A stretch of 64,000 nucleotides of DNA from Burkholderia sp. (GTDB lineage Bacteria; Pseudomonadota; Gammaproteobacteria; Burkholderiales; Burkholderiaceae), in NCBI GenBank assembly GCA_031253835.1, contig JAIRVP010000069.1:1-64000 (forward strand). The letters run 5' to 3'. The translations under genes were made by a program, and so were the position numbers. Numbering within the stretch: the first letter of the stretch is position 1; each line of letters opens with the position of its first letter. The notes under the pieces are model-generated. The model was not told the DNA's origin, did not search any database, and was given only the letters and a program-made list of their open reading frames with translations. Below, in pieces: positions 50,633 through 59,169 of this stretch.

Positions 50633-53600
50633 CTACGCGATCGCGGCATCGGCGGGCGTTCGTGCCTGCGCAGCACGCCCGTCGCCCGCCTCGACGATCA
50701 GCGTCCAGTCGAACGCCGGCAGTGCGCAGAGCTGCTCGACGGTGGCCGTGTACTCGTGCGCGGGCGCGTGCAGGTAGCGCACCTTGTCGGTCCATTCGGG
50801 CAGCGTCGCCTGCGACGTGGTCAGCACGACCGCCAGCAGATCCTGTTCCGGCCTCCCTGCGATTTCCTGCAGGCTCAGCCGGACCTTGTCGAGGTCGCCC
50901 TCGGCGTCCAGGATCAGCGCGCCGGGGATCGGCGCATCCGGCCGGCCGGGCTGGTTGCCGACAGCGCCTTTGTCGATGCACTGCTGATACACATGGCGAT
51001 AGCGCGGCAGCGCCTGCTGTAGCGCGTGATGCTTGCGGACCTTCGCCTGCGCCGTGCGCGCGAGCCCGCGGCGCAGCGCCGGGTTCGCGATCAGCCGGTC
51101 GAGCGCGTCGACCCAGGCCTGCGGCGCATCCGGGACCAGCAGGCCGTCGCAGCCGTCGTGCAGCGCGAGGCGATAGGCTGGCCGGTCGCTGACGATCGAC
51201 GCGATGCCGGCCGCCGCGTATTCCTGCCACTGGATCGTGCTCGTGCCGGCGTTGTAGTCGTGGTCGGCGAGCGGCAGCAGCGCGATGTCCCAGCACCGTT
51301 CGGGCAGGCGTTGTGCGTGCGCGTCGTAGTCGTGAAGCTCGGGCTCGCACCCGGCGTCCGGGTGGCCGGCCCAGCCTGGCGGGACGGTCGCGCCGGCGAA
51401 ACTCACCTTGACCTTGCCGGGATGGCGTGCGCAGACCGCCTGCAGCGCCGCGTCGACGAGCGCGAAGTTGTCGGCGCGCAGCGACGCGCCGGCGATGCCG
51501 ATCGTCACGCAGTCGTCGCCGCGCGCCGTCACGGGGCGGTAGAACCGGTCGAAGTCCACGCTGTCGGGCAGCACGTGAACGCGCGGGTGCGACAGCCGGT
51601 AGCGGCTGGCGATGAACGGCGTGGATACGATCACGGCGTCCGCGTTGCGCAGCACGAGCTCGATCCCCGCGCGGGCCATCCCGCCTTGCGCGGCGAGCGG
51701 GTGCGCGGCCGGCAGGTCGGTCAGCAGGTCGTCGGTCTCGTAGATCACAGGCTTTTCATGCTTGAAGATCGTATACAGGTCGTTGCCCGTCAGGATGCCG
51801 GGCGTCAGCCGGTGCAGCAGGATGGCGTCGGCCGTGGCCAGCACGCTGCTGTCGATCTGGCCGTCCCGGATGCCCGGGACGAGTTCCCATTCGTCGTTCA
51901 GCAGACCGAACGGCAGCGTGAGGCGAATTCGCGACGACGCGCACGCGTCCGGATCGATCGAATACACGATCAGGCGCTTGCGGCGCGGTGCGGCGTCCGC
52001 GGTCGCGGCGACCGGCGCCAGCGTCCGGCTCTCCGCGAGCAGCCGCGCGTACAGCGCGCCGTCGCGCGCGGCGTTGCGGCCGATGTCGTGCTGCGCACGG
52101 ATCGCATCCTGCGCGGCCGCGGCGAGTTGCGCGCGGGTTTGCGGATGCTCGATCAGGTGCGCGATCGCGTCGACCCACGCGTCGGCGGTGTCGGCGACGA
52201 GCCAGCCCGTGCGGCCGTGGACAACCGAGCAGCCTTCCGCCGCCGTGGCGACGAGCACCGTGGCCGCGCCGGCCGCCGAACATTCGAGCCATGCGCGCGG
52301 CGGCGCATCGTCGCGCAACGTGACCGGCGCCGCGACCAGCGCGATGTCGAGGTCCGCGCGCTTCAGCGCGTCGGCGTAGCTGTCGTAAGGGGCAGGCTCC
52401 GCGATCAGCGTGACGTCCGGTTCGCGGTCCCAGCCGGCCGGCAGCGCCGCGCCGACAAACGACACCCGGAGCTTCCCCGGAAACCGGCGGCGGAGCTCGG
52501 CCAGCGCCTGGCGGACCTGCTCGAGACGCACGCCGTCGAGACCGGTGCCGGAAACTGCGAGGTTCACGTGGTCGCGCACGCCGGGCGCCGCGCGGTGCAG
52601 ACGCTCAAGATCGACGCCGGTCGGCAGCACGTGGACCGATGCGTTGACATGACGGTACTGCCGCGCCAGCGCTTCCGACGGCACGACGAGCGCATGCGCG
52701 CGCTGCACGGCGCTGCGGATGCCCGCCTTGCGGCGCGCGTTGTCGGCCGCGCCGGGGATGTCGGCGAGCAGCGTGTCGAGCGGCGCGTCGATCTCGAGGA
52801 CGACCGGCTTGCCGAGCGAGAACAGGTGTTCCAGCGTGGCGGGGGACAGCAGGCCCGGCGTGTCGCCCTGCAGCACGATCAGGTCAGCGCGCTGCAGCGC
52901 GTCGGGATCGATGCCGGCTTGCGTGATAGGGAAAGTCAGTGCCCATTCGCGGTCCAGCCGCGCGAACGGCTGCGTGAAGCGCAGGCTGGTGCGCGCGTGG
53001 TCGGCCGGTTCGGCGGTGACGACCGCGATGCACGAGCGCGGCGCGGACGCGGGCTGTCCCTGGGCGGCGGCGCCCGTCGCGACGGCCTGCGCATCCAGCT
53101 TGTCCGCGTGTGCCTGGGTCCGCTCGACGAAGTTCTGCAATTGCTGCCAGAACGCCTCCTCTTCCTTCAGGTAGACGCTGCGCGCTTCGTGAACGGTGGC
53201 CTTCGCGTGGGCGATCTCGTGTTCGTCGAGCCCCCACGCGATGCCCTTGCCGTCCATCACCCACCGGGTCGGCTCCGACAGCGAAGCGTCATTCATGATG
53301 CACACGACCGGGCATCCGCACAGCAGCGCTTCGAACACGGCGGTGGACCATTCGTACATGTACACGCACTCGACCTGTCGGAACAGCGCCGCGAGTTCGT
53401 GCGCCGAACGTTCCGGCACGCGGGTCGAGATTTCGATCGACTCGGCGGTGACCGGATGCAGCGTGCCGCCGCGCCGCAGGTGGCGATTGATGAAGACGGC
53501 CGTGCCGTTGCGGCGGGTGTCGTCGACACCGTCGCTGTTGAAGATGCGCGTGTCGACCAGCGGTATGCGCAGCAGGTCCGCCTTCCATTCTTCGGGCACC

Positions 53601-54001
53601 AGCGACGGCCCGAACGTGAAGATGAGGTCGTTCGGCTGCAGGGTGATCGGTTCGCCGTTGATGCGACCGGGCTCGGCCAGCAGGTAGCGCACGACGCAGC
53701 GCGCGTTGAACGGATTGCCGGTGACGACATCCGGGTAGACGACGATCGGGCTGCGATTCGCGCGGACGTGCGCCTGCACGATGTCGTTGGTCAGCGGCGG
53801 CGTGCGCAGGTCAGGATGCACGACCGGCGTGCAGACGTACGCTTCGTGGCCGAGCAGGTTCAGCACGTGGCACAGGTAGTGCATCGCGCGGATCCCGCCG
53901 GAGGTTTGCCGGAAATTCGGCGCGTGTATGTAGTACGGGTGGCCGAGTCGCGTAAAGATGCGCGAACCGCCGTGCGCCAAGCCAGGTTTGGGAGTCGTCA
54001 T
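50633..54001 (-). CDS. Large three-module glycosyltransferase (GT4-like)
   Basis: A 1122-residue cytoplasmic protein with three glycosyltransferase-like modules. Module 1 (about 20-290) has YYIHAPNFRQTSGGIRAM and EWSTAVFEALLCGCPVVCI. Modules 2 (about 322-640) and 3 (about 655-950) are internal paralogues: VVPSEALARQYRHVNASVHVLPTGVDLERL matches IVSTPFIASRYRLSHPRVHVLPDSVDFDRF. Module 3 ends with QWQEYAAAGIASIVSDRPAY, a GT4 nucleotide-sugar site. A C-terminal part follows that is not recognised. The start is 2 bp behind the wecE-like stop (TAACGATG). It probably assembles the glycan made by the neighbouring genes. Confidence 0.85.
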   Translation of the reverse strand: MTTPKPGLAHGGSRIFTRLGHPYYIHAPNFRQTSGGIRAMHYLCHVLNLLGHEAYVCTPVVHPDLRTPPLTNDIVQAHVRANRSPIVVYPDVVTGNPFNARCVVRYLLAEPGRINGEPITLQPNDLIFTFGPSLVPEEWKADLLRIPLVDTRIFNSDGVDDTRRNGTAVFINRHLRRGGTLHPVTAESIEISTRVPERSAHELAALFRQVECVYMYEWSTAVFEALLCGCPVVCIMNDASLSEPTRWVMDGKGIAWGLDEHEIAHAKATVHEARSVYLKEEEAFWQQLQNFVERTQAHADKLDAQAVATGAAAQGQPASAPRSCIAVVTAEPADHARTSLRFTQPFARLDREWALTFPITQAGIDPDALQRADLIVLQGDTPGLLSPATLEHLFSLGKPVVLEIDAPLDTLLADIPGAADNARRKAGIRSAVQRAHALVVPSEALARQYRHVNASVHVLPTGVDLERLHRAAPGVRDHVNLAVSGTGLDGVRLEQVRQALAELRRRFPGKLRVSFVGAALPAGWDREPDVTLIAEPAPYDSYADALKRADLDIALVAAPVTLRDDAPPRAWLECSAAGAATVLVATAAEGCSVVHGRTGWLVADTADAWVDAIAHLIEHPQTRAQLAAAAQDAIRAQHDIGRNAARDGALYARLLAESRTLAPVAATADAAPRRKRLIVYSIDPDACASSRIRLTLPFGLLNDEWELVPGIRDGQIDSSVLATADAILLHRLTPGILTGNDLYTIFKHEKPVIYETDDLLTDLPAAHPLAAQGGMARAGIELVLRNADAVIVSTPFIASRYRLSHPRVHVLPDSVDFDRFYRPVTARGDDCVTIGIAGASLRADNFALVDAALQAVCARHPGKVKVSFAGATVPPGWAGHPDAGCEPELHDYDAHAQRLPERCWDIALLPLADHDYNAGTSTIQWQEYAAAGIASIVSDRPAYRLALHDGCDGLLVPDAPQAWVDALDRLIANPALRRGLARTAQAKVRKHHALQQALPRYRHVYQQCIDKGAVGNQPGRPDAPIPGALILDAEGDLDKVRLSLQEIAGRPEQDLLAVVLTTSQATLPEWTDKVRYLHAPAHEYTATVEQLCALPAFDWTLIVEAGDGRAAQARTPADAAIA

Positions 54002-54003
54002 CG

Positions 54004-55161
54004 TTATCGGGTGCGGTAGAAATCGAAGACCACCTCGAGGATGCGATCCTGTTCGGCTTCGGTCATGTCGTGGTACAGCGGCAGCCGGACGAGCCGGTCG
54101 GCGACGAGGTCCGTCACCGCCATGCCGGACCCGCAGCGCCCGTAGCGCTGGCCGGCCGGCGAACTGTGCAGCGGCACGTAGTGGAACACCGCGTTCACGC
54201 CCACCGCGCGGATCTGCTGCAGCAGCTCGGTGCGTTCGACGAGGTCGCGTGCGAGGAAATAGAACATGTGGCCGTTGCCGCGCTCGGCGAGCGAAATCGC
54301 GGGCAGCTCGATCAGCCCGTCCGCGTGCAGCGGCTGCAGTGCGTCCTGGTAGCGCTGCACGGTTGCGCGCCGCTGCGCGGTAATCACGTCCGCGTGCTCG
54401 AACTGCGCGTACAGGAACGCCGCGATCAGCTCGCCCGGCAGGAACGACGAGCCGACGTCGACCCATGTGTACTTGTCCACCTGCCCGCGGAAGAACTGAC
54501 TGCGGTTGGTGCCCTTCTCGCGGATGATCTCCGCGCGCTCGACGAGGCGCGGGTCGTTGACCAGCAGTGCGCCGCCTTCGCCCGAGATCACGTTCTTGGT
54601 CTCGTGGAAGCTGAGGCACGCGAGGTGGCCGAGGCTGCCGAGCGGCTTGCCGTTCCACGACGACTGCAGCGCCTGAGCGGCGTCCTCGATCACCCACAGG
54701 TCGTGGTCCGCCGCGAGCTGCCCGATCACGTCCATGTCGCATGCGACGCCCGCGTAGTGCACCGGCACGATCGCGCGCGTGCGCTTGGTGATCGCGGCGG
54801 CGATCTGCGTCTCGTCAAGGTTCAGCGTGTCGCGGCGGATGTCGACGAACACCGGCGTCGCGCCGCGCAGCACGAACGCGTTGGCGGTCGACACGAACGT
54901 GTAGGACGGCATGATCACTTCGTCGCCGGGCTGCACGTCGGCGAGGAGCGCGGCCATTTCCAGCGCGGCCGTGCACGAGTGCGTGAGCAGCGCGCGCTGG
55001 CAGCCGATGCGCGCTTCCAGCCAGCGGTGGCAGAGCTTCGTGAACGCCTGGTCGCCGGCGAGGCCGCCCTGCTCGACCGCTTTCGCGATGTAGTAGAGCT
55101 CCTTGCCGACCACGAACGGGCGGCCGAACGGAATGCAGTCGAGGTTGGGTGGGCCGAACAT
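54004..55161 (-). CDS. wecE: dTDP-4-amino-4,6-dideoxyhexose transaminase (WecE/DegT family)
   Basis: A sugar aminotransferase of 385 residues, strongly similar to E. coli WecE (RffA): EVIMPSYTFVSTANAFVLRGATPVFVD, KRTRAIVPVHYAGVACDMD, VIEDAAQ, PLP Lys189 in LSFHETKN, AEIIREKGTNRSQFFRGQVDKYTWVDVGSS. It makes a dTDP-4-amino-4,6-dideoxyhexose (WecE itself makes dTDP-Fuc4N; a Qui4N product is equally possible). It sits inside the minus-strand glycosylation operon. No dTDP-glucose synthesis genes are in the window, so the 4-keto substrate must come from elsewhere (rml genes). Confidence 0.93.
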   Translation of the reverse strand: MFGPPNLDCIPFGRPFVVGKELYYIAKAVEQGGLAGDQAFTKLCHRWLEARIGCQRALLTHSCTAALEMAALLADVQPGDEVIMPSYTFVSTANAFVLRGATPVFVDIRRDTLNLDETQIAAAITKRTRAIVPVHYAGVACDMDVIGQLAADHDLWVIEDAAQALQSSWNGKPLGSLGHLACLSFHETKNVISGEGGALLVNDPRLVERAEIIREKGTNRSQFFRGQVDKYTWVDVGSSFLPGELIAAFLYAQFEHADVITAQRRATVQRYQDALQPLHADGLIELPAISLAERGNGHMFYFLARDLVERTELLQQIRAVGVNAVFHYVPLHSSPAGQRYGRCGSGMAVTDLVADRLVRLPLYHDMTEAEQDRILEVVFDFYRTR

Positions 55162-55218
55162 GGTCAGGCTCCGCGGTAAGGGGGGACGTTCAGCCGCGCG
55201 GCTCGCGCGCGGCGCCGC

Positions 55219-55872
55219 TCAGATGTCCTTGCGGACGAGAATCGTGAATTCGTACAGGCCGTAGTCGTGCAGCAGCGCGACGTGGCGCGAATAGCGGCGC
55301 TTGCAGCGATCGAACAGCGCGCACGGGTCAGCGTAGTACAGGAGGTCCGGGCGCATGAACGGCGGATCGGAATACGACGTCAGGCAGTTGAACGCGAAGC
55401 CCAGTCGGCTCGTCGCGTGCAGCGTGTCGAGCGTCGCGTGGATGTAGTCGAGCCATGCGTCGTCGCCGTGACCGCGCCTGACGTTGAAGATGCCGGATGC
55501 GATCCCGTAGTCCGACGCGGCCGGCGGCACCGCGCCGACATGAAACGCGACGTTCGCGTCTTCGCGATAGCGCTGCCGCGCGGCGTCGACCATCTCGGAC
55601 GAGATGTCGTAGCCCGCATACGCGAAGCCGTCTGGCAGCGCGCGCGCCTTCAGGAAATCGACCAGCGCGCCGTAGCCGCAGCCGATGTCGTTCACCGAGT
55701 GTCCGCCGGACGCGGGCAGGATCTTCGTCAGTTGTTCGAAGCGCAGGAACTGGCTGGTTTCGCCGTTCCAGTCGACGCCGCGCGCGGTCGCGCCGTGCTC
55801 CGCCAGCCGCGCGCTGTAGTACGCGGCCACTTCTTCCAGCAGGCTCGCATGCCGGGATTCGCTCATGGACAT
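55219..55872 (-). CDS. SAM-dependent methyltransferase (class I)
   Basis: A 217-residue class I methyltransferase. Motif I is VNDIGCGYGALVDFL (near residue 60), followed by YAGYDISSEMVDAA (motif II) and AFHVGAVPPAASDYGIASGIFNV. The C-terminal segment contains LLYYADPCALFDRCKRRYSRHVALLHDYGLYEFTILVRK, seen in small methyltransferases of polysaccharide loci. It likely methylates a sugar or its N-acyl group. It starts 4 bp from the stop of the WbqC-family gene and lies 57 bp before the wecE-like gene. Confidence 0.85.
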   Translation of the reverse strand: MSMSESRHASLLEEVAAYYSARLAEHGATARGVDWNGETSQFLRFEQLTKILPASGGHSVNDIGCGYGALVDFLKARALPDGFAYAGYDISSEMVDAARQRYREDANVAFHVGAVPPAASDYGIASGIFNVRRGHGDDAWLDYIHATLDTLHATSRLGFAFNCLTSYSDPPFMRPDLLYYADPCALFDRCKRRYSRHVALLHDYGLYEFTILVRKDI

Positions 55873-55876
55873 TGCC

Positions 55877-56599
55877 TCAGTCTTTCGAGGTCAGCGCGTA
55901 CCGACGCGCTTCGGGACCGCAGTTGAACAGCACGTCGAGCACCGTCACGCCGTGGACGAAGTCGCCCCACTGCTGCGGATACTCGGGATAGCTCGGATAG
56001 TCGAACCAGCGCACCGCGACGCCGGCATCGGCGAACAGGTTCTCGTCGAGGTAGCTGCGCGCGGCCGGGCCGGACAGGTACTCGGACGCGCCCGCCTGCA
56101 CGCACAGGTTCAGCAGCTTCTCGGTGCGGTCGCCGTGAAGCGCATAGTCCGACGTCGACGACACGCGCGTGCCGATCTCCAGTTGCCGCAGGACCCACGT
56201 CAGCATCGCGAAATTCAGCTCGCTCAGCATCCCGTAGGTGCGACCGGTGTAGAGTGCTTCGAGCTCGTCCGCATAGCGCGCGAAGTGCGGCGCGCGCGCG
56301 TAGTTCTGCTGCAGGGCCTTCCAGTGCAGCGGCGCCCAGTCGGCGCCGTCGATCTCGGTTTCGCGGATCGACTGGTGATACTTGCCCTTCACCTTTACCG
56401 GCACGCTCAGCCATTGCACGCCCTGCGGCGTCTTGATCTGGTTGCGGTTGCGCCAGTCGCGGCGCGTGTACTGCGCGTCATCGTAGAGGATGAACTCGTC
56501 GCTGGCGGCGATCAGGTCGAAGTAGCCCTTCCACGGAATGTAGTTGGACTGGACGATCGCTACCCGCTTCGCGTCGCGGTTCATGGTCGCACCGCTCAT
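55877..56599 (-). CDS. WbqC family protein
   Basis: A protein of 240 residues (235 from the ATG at 56584) of the WbqC family: VAIVQSNYIPWKGYFDLIAASDEFILYDDAQYTRRDWRNRNQIKTPQGVQWLSVPV is the family signature region, with ALHGDRTEKLLNLC further on. WbqC-like proteins occur in O-antigen and glycan loci; some members carry out acyl transfer to amino sugars. The ATG at 56599 is chosen because it overlaps the stop of the upstream FAD gene (ATGA). With the wecE-like gene this suggests modification of a 4-amino sugar, an inference from context. Confidence 0.85.
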   Translation of the reverse strand: MSGATMNRDAKRVAIVQSNYIPWKGYFDLIAASDEFILYDDAQYTRRDWRNRNQIKTPQGVQWLSVPVKVKGKYHQSIRETEIDGADWAPLHWKALQQNYARAPHFARYADELEALYTGRTYGMLSELNFAMLTWVLRQLEIGTRVSSTSDYALHGDRTEKLLNLCVQAGASEYLSGPAARSYLDENLFADAGVAVRWFDYPSYPEYPQQWGDFVHGVTVLDVLFNCGPEARRYALTSKD

Positions 56600-57981
56600 G
56601 CCGGAATGTGGCCGTACCGGTACATGTCGACGAGCTCGGGCGGAATGCCCCAGTCCGTTGCGCCCAGCTTGTCGTGCAGCGCCTCCAGGTCCGCGCGCAT
56701 CGCGTTCCGAAGCTGTTCGACCATGCGGTTGCGCGCCGGCACGAAGTCGTGCTGGTACGCGGCATTGATCTGATGGCGTACCGTCTTCGCGATCGCGGCC
56801 TCGCGCGTCATGTTGCGGATCAGCGGGCGTTCGGGCGCGAGTTCCGCGTAACGCGGATCGATCGGCTCGCCGCGCATCGCCGCGACGAGATCGCGGCACA
56901 GCACCGGCGACAGGTGGAAGCCGTCGCGCTTGGTGCCACCGAGAATCCACAGGTCGCGCACGCTGGTTTCGCCGAACAGCGGATACAGGTCGGACGTCGT
57001 CGGCCGCCAGCCGACGTTGACGTTGACCAGGTTCGCGCGCGAGAAGCGGGTGTTGATCTGGTCCATCGCGGACTTGAGCAGCGTGTACGCGCTGCCGGCA
57101 TGGCCGTGCTCGTGCGGCACCGGGCTGATGTAGTTGCTGGCGCCGACGAGGGTCCGGTCAGGCCCGTACGGCGCCGAATACACGCCGCACGCGAGGCCGC
57201 GGTTGGTCGTGCGCACGCAGTGCGTGTGCACGTTCTCCGCGCTCTGCAGTTCGATCGACATGCCGATGCCGTAGAACATCCGCTGCACCGGCAGCTCGGG
57301 CAGGCTCGCCTGCAGCACGCGCGTCACGTTGGCGCCGTTGCAAAGGATGAAGCGGTCCGCGCCGAGCACGCTGCCATCGGACAGGCGCGCCCCGGTGACG
57401 CGTCCGGCCGCGGTGTCGAGCCGCTCGACCTCGGCGTCGATGAAGCGCACGTTGCCGGTTTGCGCGACCGACGCGGTCAGCGCGTCGAGAAACTGTTTCG
57501 GATTGACCCAGCCTTCGCGCTTCAGGAAGACCGCCTTCAGCGCGCGATAGCGCGGGTCCGGATGATAGTTCGGGATGCCTGACGGATCGACCGCCTCGCA
57601 GGGTTCCTCGAATTCGCGGCAGAACCGCTGCATGGCCGCGAAGTTCTCATCGTCGAGCGCGTCGGTCGCCGCGTTGTTCAGCACGAAGGTGCCGAAACCG
57701 TGCGCGACCGCGCGCTCCGGCGTGCAGATTTCAGCGAATACGGCGGGCCAGGCCGCCGTCGCGCCGCGGCTCAGCTCGAACTTGAAGCGGTCGATCGGCG
57801 TGCCGAGCGAATCGTTTTCCAGCTCGGTGAACGAATTGAGCATCGCCGCCGCAGCGCGCGTGGCCGAGCCGGGCCGATGCGCGTGGCCGACGATCACGAG
57901 CTCGACGCCCGGGTCGGCCTGCTGCCATGCGCGGGCCGTCATCAGGCCGAGAATGCCGTTGCCGAGGATTGCGATTTTCAT
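56596..57981 (-). CDS. FAD-dependent oxidoreductase (DAO family)
   Basis: A 461-residue flavoprotein. The Rossmann FAD site MKIAILGNGILGLMTARAW (G-x-G-x-x-G) opens the chain at the ATG. Later blocks: RFILCNGANVTRVL and the second FAD signature NVNVGWRPTTSDLYPLFGE ... LWILGGTKRDGFHLSPVLCRDLVA, as in D-amino acid/glycine oxidase relatives. It overlaps both neighbours by ATGA, so it is tightly coupled within the glycosylation operon. A role in oxidising a sugar or amino acid substituent of the glycan is possible. The substrate is unknown. Confidence 0.85.
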   Translation of the reverse strand: MKIAILGNGILGLMTARAWQQADPGVELVIVGHAHRPGSATRAAAAMLNSFTELENDSLGTPIDRFKFELSRGATAAWPAVFAEICTPERAVAHGFGTFVLNNAATDALDDENFAAMQRFCREFEEPCEAVDPSGIPNYHPDPRYRALKAVFLKREGWVNPKQFLDALTASVAQTGNVRFIDAEVERLDTAAGRVTGARLSDGSVLGADRFILCNGANVTRVLQASLPELPVQRMFYGIGMSIELQSAENVHTHCVRTTNRGLACGVYSAPYGPDRTLVGASNYISPVPHEHGHAGSAYTLLKSAMDQINTRFSRANLVNVNVGWRPTTSDLYPLFGETSVRDLWILGGTKRDGFHLSPVLCRDLVAAMRGEPIDPRYAELAPERPLIRNMTREAAIAKTVRHQINAAYQHDFVPARNRMVEQLRNAMRADLEALHDKLGATDWGIPPELVDMYRYGHIPA

Positions 57982-58763
57982 TTGCGCGTGCCCCCACCTT
58001 CGGGGAATGACAGGTAGCAGAGCGACGGATATGCCGCAGCCTTGTGGATCTGGTGCGGACGGTTGCCGAGCAGGTCGCGCAGGTAATGGACGCCTTCCGC
58101 GGGCAGCTGGCCGCCGCGGGTGAGCTGCCAGAACGCGACGACGCCGCCGGGCACCAGCCGCTCCATCACCGCGTCGAACGCGTGCCGGGTCGGCTCGATC
58201 ACGTTCAGGTCGAACCACGCGAGCGCGACCATCTCGCCGGGATGCGCTTCGTCGAACGCCGCCAGCGTGTCGCGGCAGTCGCCTTCCCACACGTGGTGCT
58301 TGTCATGCACGTGTCCCATCGCGTTGCTGCGCTCGTGCAGGTTCAGCAGCTTGCGCAGCAGGTCGGCGTACTCGCCGGACAGCGAGTACGTGCCGTCGGA
58401 GAACAGCTTGCGGTCGCGCGTGTCGTGCTCGGCGAAGCCCGTGTAGCCCGTGAACGTATCGAATGCGTGGATGCGGCGCTGGAAGTTCAGCGGCTCGAGA
58501 ATCGCGCGGAAGTTCTCGCACAGCACGGCGGTCTGCCCGCGCCACGTGCCGAGATCGAGGATCGCGCCCGGCAGCGGCACGATTTTTTGATAGATCTCAA
58601 AGGTCGCGAGAATGCGTGCGAGGAGCGAGCCGCGCACGAACAGGCCGAGCGACCGTTCCAGTTCCTCGCGCGTCGCGGGGTAGGTCTGCATCAGGTCGAA
58701 CAGTTCGCGGCGCGCCGCGAGCTGATCGCCATCTGCGTTGGTGATGATCGCTGATTCGTGCAT
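57978..58763 (-). CDS. TylF/MycF-type methyltransferase
   Basis: A 261-residue protein of the TylF/CmcI methyltransferase group: ILDLGTWRGQTAVLCENFRAI holds the SAM motif, HAFDTFTGYTGFAEHD follows, and ALAWFDLNVIEPTRHAFDAVMERLVPGGVVAF includes the metal-binding acidic region. TylF-type enzymes O-methylate deoxysugars. The ATG at 58763 has GGAG eight bases upstream; a longer TTG start has no homology. It is the first gene of the minus-strand operon, facing the TPR-OGT genes across a 406-bp divergent region. Confidence 0.85.
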   Translation of the reverse strand: MHESAIITNADGDQLAARRELFDLMQTYPATREELERSLGLFVRGSLLARILATFEIYQKIVPLPGAILDLGTWRGQTAVLCENFRAILEPLNFQRRIHAFDTFTGYTGFAEHDTRDRKLFSDGTYSLSGEYADLLRKLLNLHERSNAMGHVHDKHHVWEGDCRDTLAAFDEAHPGEMVALAWFDLNVIEPTRHAFDAVMERLVPGGVVAFWQLTRGGQLPAEGVHYLRDLLGNRPHQIHKAAAYPSLCYLSFPEGGGTRK

Positions 58764-59169
58764 ACACAGGGCTCCAGGCGCAAAGGGTGTGACCGGACGA
58801 GCGCGTGTCGGCGCGGTGGCATCGGAATGCGCAACCGTCCGAGCGTCGCAGGTCGGACATCTTTCTACGATCAAGTCTAGCGAGCGCCGCCCGGATCGAA
58901 TGTCGGATTAGCGGGTGGTTTCACCCCGCATTTCGATGGATGCGCGGGTGTCCGGCGCGAATTCGGGGCGCCCGCGGGTGCGGCTTGCAGTCGCGGGAAT
59001 AGCGACCAATTCCAGCACCTGCTCGCCAGATTGGAACGCGGCGTGCGCGAGGAGAATTCGGACACGTCGGAGACCGTCGGTGAGTGCGTCCGCGGGCGAA
59101 GGCGTGTGCCGACGCAGCGGCGCCGGCCGCGATTCGAATCCCGTATTGGCTACCAGGACGACCTAGCTC
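58764..59169. other. Divergent promoter region of the glycosylation locus
   Basis: A 406-bp gap between the minus-strand operon and the first TPR-OGT gene. It contains a GTCCGA/TCGGAC inverted repeat (58837-58842 and 58853-58858) and a bulged hairpin near 58920-58950. No convincing sigma-70, sigma-28 or sigma-54 element was found. No gene is supported. Confidence 0.5.

Noticed and set aside
58871..58897. A sigma-28 (flagellar) promoter before the TPR-OGT genes
   Set aside because: TCAAGTCT fits the -35 partly, but the -10 at the required distance matches poorly.
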